A DNA stretch of 64,000 nucleotides from Pegea sp. RAD2-039 (lineage: Eukaryota > Chordata > Thaliacea > Salpida > Salpidae), in the NCBI GenBank assembly GCA_034620365.1, contig JAQGEQ010000048.1, positions 1,488,001 to 1,552,000 of the forward strand, read 5' to 3'. Each line of letters starts with the position of its first letter. The stretch's first letter is position 1. A program made the position numbers and the translations under genes. The notes under the pieces were generated by a model. It was not told where the DNA came from. It saw only the letters and a program-made list of their open reading frames with translations, and made no database searches. This document shows, piece by piece, positions 54,401-63,800 of this stretch.

Positions 54401-57400
54401 AGTACACAAGAGCCTCGCATTTCACAGGTGTTGGCTTCGGAAGAGATTCTGTTGTAGACTTCTCAGTGAATTCCAACAATTCAATTGCTATGAGTCGCTT
54501 AAGAAAATCACTTGATACTTTAAGACACGATAATGTAGAAAGTAATCCACCGAATGCTGGGAAAGCTTTGAGATCTGTTATCGATCAGCAAACATCTCAG
54601 CAAGGAAAAAATTTGATTATTCTTCTGATTGGTCGAAACAGTTATGATGACCTTGTGAGCGCAGTTGAAGCGGCTAAACAAGCTGATATAGCTGTTATAA
54701 CTTTATACATTGGTGGAATACAATTTGAAAATACGAACCAACTTTCAACGACCAAATATGGTTCTATCGAAGTTCCACGAATGTATGACTTAGTCAACAT
54801 GGAATATGAAATTCTTGAACTTATCTGTGATCATTCCGAGCCTGGTACAACGCCTGCGCCAACTACACCTGCACCTAAAGTGTGGAAACCTTGTAAAGTC
54901 GATTTAGTGTTTGTTGTTGATGATTTATTTAGACATACTAAAATTGGATTACGTTCTCTTTATTATTTCTTTGTTGAAATATCAAAACTCGTGTCTTTTG
55001 ATGATTCTAATACTCGTGTGGGATTGATCAGTTTTGGTAAAAAACCTAGAAGTTTGTTCCGTGGAATGATTGAATCGGAGAAAAAATTTGTGAAAGCATT
55101 TAAACGTAGACTTAGGCCAAAGCCAGCATCAGGACCAATAGCTTACTCAAAAGCACTGACAGAAACTAATAACATTTTGCAACGGTATGGACGTGAGCAA
55201 GTGCCAGGAACAAAGCGTTTGGCTGTTCTTATTCTTTCTCGACAAGGAAAAAATATTCTAACTCCAGAATTATTAAGAAAGTACCTCGGGGAAGGACTCT
55301 TTATTTCATCTGTAACTACAGATGATGCTAGCTCAATACCTATATCTTCACTGACAAATATTGATCATCACGTTGAAGCCTACAGGTAATAACAAAAGTT
55401 CATCACAAACATCTTATGTTTCACAAAACCAATTCCTTAGAATATATCAAATATCATGAAATATAGTTATAGTAATATCGGAATAATTACTTATTACAGT
55501 TATATCTTATAAACAGCTTTTAGAAAAAAATCTTATGCTAAAAGCTTATTTAGAGAATAATTTTTGCCTCTCTAAACCTTTTTGTTTTTGCAGGACGAAG
55601 TACTTACCCTACTTTGCAGAAGCAGTTGCTACTATAGTATGGGAAGATGTTTGCTCATTTGAGAAGATTGTGGAGCCGCCGGTTGAACCACCAACAGAGC
55701 CTCCAGTTGTCCCTGAAAATCTGCAAGTTTGTTCAAAACCAATGGATGTTGTTGTTTTGATTGATCGTCGAGGAATGACAACTGATCATGATGTTGATAG
55801 GGTTGAAGCTTTCCTAGAAGAAGTTTTCCTCAAACTTGACATACAGGTAAATTAGCAGAAATTCTTAAAAATCATAATTATTATCTAGTTCAACATTTTC
55901 AACTTATTTGTTCAATATGTTTTTTTTCCAATTTTTGTAGCCAAACAAAACAAGATTGGCTCTTGTTTTATATGGAGCAGCTCCAAGAGTTCTGATAAGT
56001 CTTCTGAACAGCACAGATAGTATTGAGGCACAGCAAGCAATCCGCAGCTTGACTACAATTTCAAGAGCACCTGAAAAACAAAGCAGCTTGTTTTCTGCCT
56101 TCGATTTTGTAGTTGACAGCATTTTGTTGTCGCCAGAAATACGTCAAGATGTACCGAAAGCTGTTGTTGTTCTTATGGACAAAAACTTTGATGAATCAAA
56201 TGTTGAAATGGAAAATAAACTTGATAGCATTGAAGATAAAGGTGTAAATATCTTTTCATTAGAAATGGAAACATTAGAAAACGAAGAAACGGCTGTAACA
56301 ATAAGAGATCGACTTTGTTCTTTAGAGGTTAAGACAACTCCCTCTCCTACAAGTAAGCTGAAATTACTGTTAACTTTGTATAGTTATCTTTTGATTATTA
56401 GAATAAAAAACAGTGGAAAATTAGTGCTTTATTGTATTAAATCTATAGAATATAAGAAAACAGTTATATAACCCTTAGAGGAATTTCATGTTTTTACTGT
56501 GAATATTTTTTACATACTTTAATATTTTAAATAAATGCAATTTTTTAGAAAGTTAACGAATTTTCTTTTTTAGAAGATATAATCTAAACAACTAGAAAAT
56601 ATCTTAATAGGGAATTAGGCCATTAAAAATGATAAATAATTTACTCAAGTGAACTAATTTGTTCTAATATTCTAATAATACTCAGCAATATAATTATTTT
56701 TTGTTCAAATAATTTTAAACTATTTATAAAAATTCTTATGAATATCTATTAATATTTTTTAGCATCTGCTATAGCGACCACAATACCGCCGAAAACCTGT
56801 GATATCAGAACTGATCTAATCTTCATAGTTGATAGAAGCCTGATTTACAGCTCTGATGCAAATGTTGTTGAGTCACTAATCATGTATTTTGAAAATGCTG
56901 AAGAGAAACTGGAAATATCTGAATCAGCGATACGAGTAATTAATTCAAACTAATCTTTTTCAGTAAATTTATAATATAGTATGCTAAAATTAATTGCAGT
57001 AACTTGAAGCTCAAATAAATAAAAAAGCATCATCTGATTTTAAGGCACATCAAGATAGATTTGATATTTTCTGCTAACAAAATATTATTTTTCAGGTTGC
57101 CGTTTACAGCGATTCAAACCAAGGAATAAATCAACTTATTAGTTTTGAAACATCTACAAGTTTGCAAAGTACGATAGCAGACTTTATTTCTCGGCCAATA
57201 TTACAACAATCAAGAAACGATTTGTCCACAAGCATCGACTCAGATACAATAGTTAACGATGGATTAAATGAATTTACTTCAGCCGATAATATTGAAAAGA
57301 TCTTGATTGTAAGAAAACTTTATCAAATTTTAGTAATTCTTTTCAAGTATTACCTTATTCTATATTCTTAGATTCGATAAATCCCAATTAACCCATTCAA

Positions 57401-60400
57401 ACTAGAAACAGTGTCTACACTATTTCTTATAAAATGAGTTAAATTTAAAACAAGACACAAATATTTTTAAAAAAACTTTTGAAACATATAACGAAATTTT
57501 GATTTTTTGCAGATAGTGACAAGAAGAAAACTGAGCGTCCCAAGTCATGAAACCATGGAGAACGTTTATTCAAGTGGTGTTAAGATCTCAGTATTTGATG
57601 AAGATCAAAATATAGATGCCTTATCAGCCAGAACCTTAGTAACAAACCCTAGTTTGTACATCCCAACGGTTGGAAATAGTGGTCTTGCTGATTCTGGCAG
57701 ACAAGTTTTATCAATTGTATGTGAAGACTACCCACCACAACCATCAGATATTTCAATTGAATGTTCTGGAGAAATGAAAGCTGATGTGATCCTAGTTGTT
57801 GATCTAGTTACTTACTCATCTGAAAAGTATCCTGCAGTAACAGACCTCGTTTTAAATCTTGACAAAGCCTTAGAGGCAGAAGGGGACGGAGTTCGCCTGG
57901 CTTTAGTCGTACACACAGATAATGAAAAACCGATTGTTCATATTCCGACAGTAGATGAGACTATTGAAGATGTTTTGACCAGAAGAAGACGTAGTGTTGT
58001 AGATGAGGATGTTTCAGAAGTAGCTGCAATTGAACCGACGTTAGAGTACCTTAATCGTGAACCAGTATTGCCTAGAAGTTATGAAAGTCGCTCTAAAGTT
58101 GTAGTAACAGTTACAGGAAGGAAAATAAAACCAACAGAAGATTTGAACTTTGTTACAACTATAATGTCGAGAGAAAATGTAAACAATATTGTGATTTCTT
58201 CAGAAGAGGATTCATTGCAAAATATTGCTTCCGCAAGCAATTTGCTTCATAGTTTTGAGATAACTGATGATCTTAGTCCTCGTAAGTTAGTAAATAAAAC
58301 AAATGAAGTTCTTGATTTGATCTGTCAATCACCTGAACGTCCTTTGGTTGATGATGTTTGTGAAGCAGAAGTTGAAATGGTATTTCTTCTTGATGGAGAA
58401 GTTGCAATTGACTCCAAAAGGCAAAATGAAGTCCAACAATTTTTTGAAACATTTCAAAAACGAATTGGTTTTGGATCTAAAACACCATCTGTTTATTTAA
58501 CAAACTTTGATGAGATAAACATTGATACTGGATTTGTTAAAAAGCGTTTGAATGAATCTTCTGAAGAGTTTCCTCAAATGGAAGGCTTAACTAAAGCTAT
58601 TGAAGAATTTGAAGGACAAGAAAGTAAAGCTAGAAAAGTAATTTTAACAATTTCGAAACGTCAAAGTGATGTAACAAATTTGGATGGTATAATTGAAGAC
58701 TTGAACAGATTAAATGTGACTTTAATTGCCCTTGTTGTCGAATCACAATACTTCTTACCTGAAGTTGCTGATCAATTAGACTACAAAGAAATTTCAATTT
58801 CAGCAGATACAGTTCTAACAGATGCAATTCCTGACATTCTTACTATCGAGTGTAATCCACCTCCACCTTCCCCCCCAGACCTTAAACGCGAGGCTTGTTT
58901 GGAAGGAGAAGTTGTTTTTCTGTATGATGTAGCACTTTTTAGTCCTCCTCGTGCTGGTCGAGTTGTCAAAACCTTTTTAAAAGATGTTATGAGGCTTATG
59001 AGTGCTTACTCTGATCACTTTGCAACAACAGTGTTTAAGGGATTTGGTTATGGTGGTAATTCTGTTGAAGAGTTTTCAGCTTCTTCAAATGATTCAATTG
59101 CTATGAGCAAATTAAGAATCTTTATTGACAACTTACAACACGATTCTGTTGAAAGCAACCCTCCCCTTCCAGGAGAAGCATTAAGACACGTTAACGGCCA
59201 ATTTTCTCAACAAGGAAACCATTTGGTGATATTATTATTAGGTCGTAAAAGCTTCGATGACCTATCAGTAGCCGTCAGTGAAGCTAAGCTTGCTAACATC
59301 GAAGTAGTCACATTTTACATCGGTGGTTTGACTTTCCAGAATGTTGATGAAATCTCAACTAAGAAATCAGGATCAATTAAAGTTGAGCGAGTAAATGATC
59401 TGATTAACTTAGAATATGAACTTCTTGAACTGATTTGTATTCCACAACCTACACCCCCTCCAACGGAGCCCCCAACGACTACAACATTTTCTATACCTTC
59501 AGTCAAACCTTGTAAATTAGATATAGTGTTTGTAGTGGATGATTCCTACCGATTTAACAAAAAGAGAGTTAGCTTCTTTAATTCGTTCATTACGCAGTTT
59601 ACTAGCTATATACCTTTCGATAATGATCAAACTCAAGTTGGTTTTATTTACTTTGGAAGGAAAGCTAAAACTCTTTATCCAGATTTTATTTCTGACAAGG
59701 CCAAACTCCTGCGATCCGTGCGTAAAAGATTTAGACCAAAGTCCCCAACTGGTCCAGTTTCTTATGTAAAAGCTTTTAATAAGGCTCTCGGCCTAGTTAA
59801 AAATTCTAAAAGAAAAGACTCTGATGTTAAACGTTTAATTGTCTTTATTTCTTCGAGGAATAGTCGAACTGTTTTGTCACCATCAATATTACAAGAAGCC
59901 TTAGCAGAAAATATTTTTGTTGGATCAGTCACAGTTGGCGTCGCAAGTTCAATACCAGAAAATTCACTAACCAACTATGATCTGAAGATAAATGCAGAGA
60001 AGTGAGTTTTATGAAGTGATGAACATCTTTCATTACTTTAAACATTTGTTCATCTACTAAACCTTCAACTTTTATTTCAAGAATACAATTATTACCTCAC
60101 TATGCAAGACAACTCTCTTCTTATGTTTGGAATGATATTTGCAACACGGAAATCGTAATTCCAACAACAACAACAACAACCGTTACTCCCACTCTACCTT
60201 CGACCTCCCGAGATGACGAAATTTGTTTTAACCCTATGGATGTGGTCTTTTTGGTTGATCGACGTCAACTGGTGACACAATATGGAGTTGACGCCGTTCA
60301 AGCTTTTATCGAACGAGTTGTATCGGAGCTTAATCTATCGGTAGGCAGGCGATGCTTTTATTGAAGTCTTATCAACTAAATATTTTCCATTTCTTTTGCA

Positions 60401-60845
60401 GACAAACGGGGCAAGGTTTGCTGCTGCTCAATACGGAACAGTTGTTGAAAAACTGATTGAGCTGGATAGTAGCACAAATTTTGAAGAAGCAAAAGTACAG
60501 TTACAACAGATCAAAATGACTCAAAAGTCAAATGAAAACGCGAGTCTACTTATACCATCGCTAAGCTTTGTGACTGAAAGCATTCTTCTTGGTGATGATG
60601 TAGTACCAACAGTACCAAAAGCAGTTGTTGTTATTACTGAAAGACAGTCAGATGACAATCAGAATGACCTCGAAGAAGCTTTGTATGAGCTGCGCAGTCA
60701 ATTTAACTACTTCCCAGTTGAAGCAAACAAACTTTTGGATGACAAATCAGCGAAAGATCTTCTTGTATCTTTGTGTTCTATGGAAGAAATTACAACAACA
60801 TTGGCTTTGACGACTGCATCTACAATTGGTTGGTTTTAGTTTTTC

Positions 60846-60876
<31 letters not shown>

Positions 60877-63800
60877 GGTTTATCGTATTTATTACTTGGG
60901 TTAAATTATCTAAAATTTCAGTTACAACTTCATTTACAACTGCTGTATCTTCTTCATCAACACAAATGACAAGTAAATTACAATCTTATTTGACAAATTT
61001 TAATGAAAATATTTTTTGTTGCAAACTATCAATTTTCTTTCTCTTAAAAACTGTCTTAAAAATTTTAGTGAAATTTTTGTAAATCATGATGATAAGTTTT
61101 TTCTTTCTTAATATTTTTATAAGACTTTACTGTTATTTTAGATTGCTTGGTGCCAAATTCAAATTTAGTACTTTTTTCTTTATAGATTTTGTATAGTAAA
61201 ATCTAGAAAAATAAACTTCATTTTTTCAGCTGGTGAAGCTGTCACAACCCCAATGCTTGTTGTCTGTACTATGCCTGCAAACTTAATTTATATCCTTGAT
61301 GAAGCATTTTTGCTTCAAAAACCAGAAACAGCAGCACAAGAAGCTGTTGAATTATATTTCAAGAACGCTCTAAGCAATTTGAAAATTTCAGGAAACTCCA
61401 CAAAAGTAAGTATAAAAGACATAAATTATATTTTCTTTGCACTAAAAAACATATTTGAAATTTCTTCAGGTATCTGTGTATACAGTAGGAAACAACGTAA
61501 TTTCACCTTTAGTTGTTTTTGATTCTTCATCTTCAGCTCCTGAAAACTTGTTAAATGAGATAATACAAAGATTAGAACAAGTATCAAGGACAAAAACATT
61601 ATCTGACCTTGTATCAGAAGTCAATACAACCAAGGTTATGTTAGATTCTTTGGACAAGCTAGCACAACAGGATGATAGAAACGTTAAGCAAGTCGTTTCG
61701 GTATGCATTTTTATTATTAAATCTATACGTACTAACAAAATATTTGTTTAAAGATGGTGATGTATCGAAAGCTTCAGCCATTATCAAATGAAGTAAGAAA
61801 ACAGATTTATGATCAAAATGTCACTGTATCAGTTGTGGCTGATGATGAAAGTGCAGCCGGTTCTGCATCTCGTTCTATTGCCACTGCGCCAGATTTGTAC
61901 ACACCCACAACTGGAATGACTGATTTTGCTGAATCTGGAAAAAAGAGCGTCAAGTCTGTGTGTACAGACATCCCGCTGAGTCCACCAGAAGTTAGCTTAG
62001 TTTGTGAAGATGAAATGGTTGCGGATATCATTTTGGTCTTGGATTCAGTTTCAATAAATACAAATAATTCAAATACGATATTTGATACCGCACTACAAAT
62101 TATTCGTAGTATTGATAAAGAAGACAATGAAGATATTAAAGTTGCACTTGTACTTCATACTGATGGAGAAGAACCGAAATATTTCACTTCAACAGAAGAT
62201 GTAAGACTTGAGGATGTAATTTGGAAAACAAAACACGAAGGAAGACCAACTAATGAAACTTCTAGCTTAGCAGATATTTCACCAACACTTGATCATCTTC
62301 AGCGTGAACCAATTCTTCCTAGAAGCTATGTGCCAGCAAGTAAAGTCATTATTGTACTGACAGATCGTGAGCTAGATGCAAGCACCAGCTCACCTTTAAA
62401 GACTAACTTGAAAGAGTTAGAAAACGAAAACATAACATCAATAATAGCTGGTCCAAATGCTCTCGACATTATTGAACCAAATACTCAGTCACCGTACATT
62501 AGTGGTTTGAAAATAGAAAAATCATATGGACCAAAGAAAGTTATAAGTAAAGCTAAGACAATACTGAACTTGGCTTGTAAGGCGCCAAAACGCCCATTAA
62601 TAGAAGATGTTTGTGAGGCTGAAGTTGAAGTAGCATTTATCGTTGATGGAGAGCTGTCAAGTGGTTACTCTCAGATGCAAGAAGTAAAAGCATTTATGAA
62701 GAAAATCTCAGCAAAGATGAGCTTCAAAACTCCTCGCACAGTGTTTAGCACGGCTGATTTCAGCTTTGAAAAAGCAAAATACAAATTGAGTAAATTAGAA
62801 TCGTATGAAGAAAATTTCCCTGGAATGGAAGCCTTGGCAAACGTCGCTGAATTATTTAATCAGTCTACCAAAGTTGCTCGTCGTGTGGCTGTTATCCTAT
62901 CTAAGACTCCATCAGATGCTGAAAATATACAACAGATTCGTCAATCATTAATTGATTTGCGGGTTAAAGTAATATCTGTTACCATTGGAATAAATTATTT
63001 CTTGCCAAAGTTTGAAGATCAGTTGGATTATAAAGAAATTCATGTGACGTCCAATGACGAATTGTCAGCTATTGTTGCTGGAGTAGTTTCCTTGGCATGT
63101 GAGCCAACGCCAGTAGTTGATGAGCCTGAGAAACAGGACAACATAGTATGTGCAGCCGGACAAATGACCTTCCTGTACGATGTATCGCTCTTTAGTCCAA
63201 TGAGAGATGGACGTAAAGTGAACAGATTCCTAAAAAGATTGATGAAATTGGTTGGATACGGAAGTACACATACGCGTGCAACTCATTTTGAGGGTGTTGT
63301 GTTTGGAAGGGATACTAAAAATGAGTTTTCAGCAGACACTAATGACCTTATAGAAGTAACAAAAATATACGAAGAAATAGATACAATGACACATAATGTT
63401 GTTCCATATAACTTACCATTTGCTGGCAAAGCCTTAAACTATGCAGTTTCGCAATCTCTTCCCGAAGTAACTGGACAAGAAACAAACTTTATTATACTTT
63501 TAATTGGGCGCGATAGTTATGATAATTTGACCGAATCTGTTGCTAGGGCTAAGCAAGCTGGTGTATCAGTGATTACTTTTTACATTGGTGGCTTAGAATT
63601 TAAAAATCCTGATGCTCTTTCAACTATAGATTACGGCTCAATTAAAGTTGAACGATTGTATGATCTAGAAAACCTTGAATATGAAGTGTTAGAATTAATA
63701 TGTTCAACTCAACCGACTACAACTGCACCTCCGACTACCACTGTTCCTCTACCAGAACCAACAATGCCTTGTAAAGTCGATTTGTTTCTGTTAGTTGATG

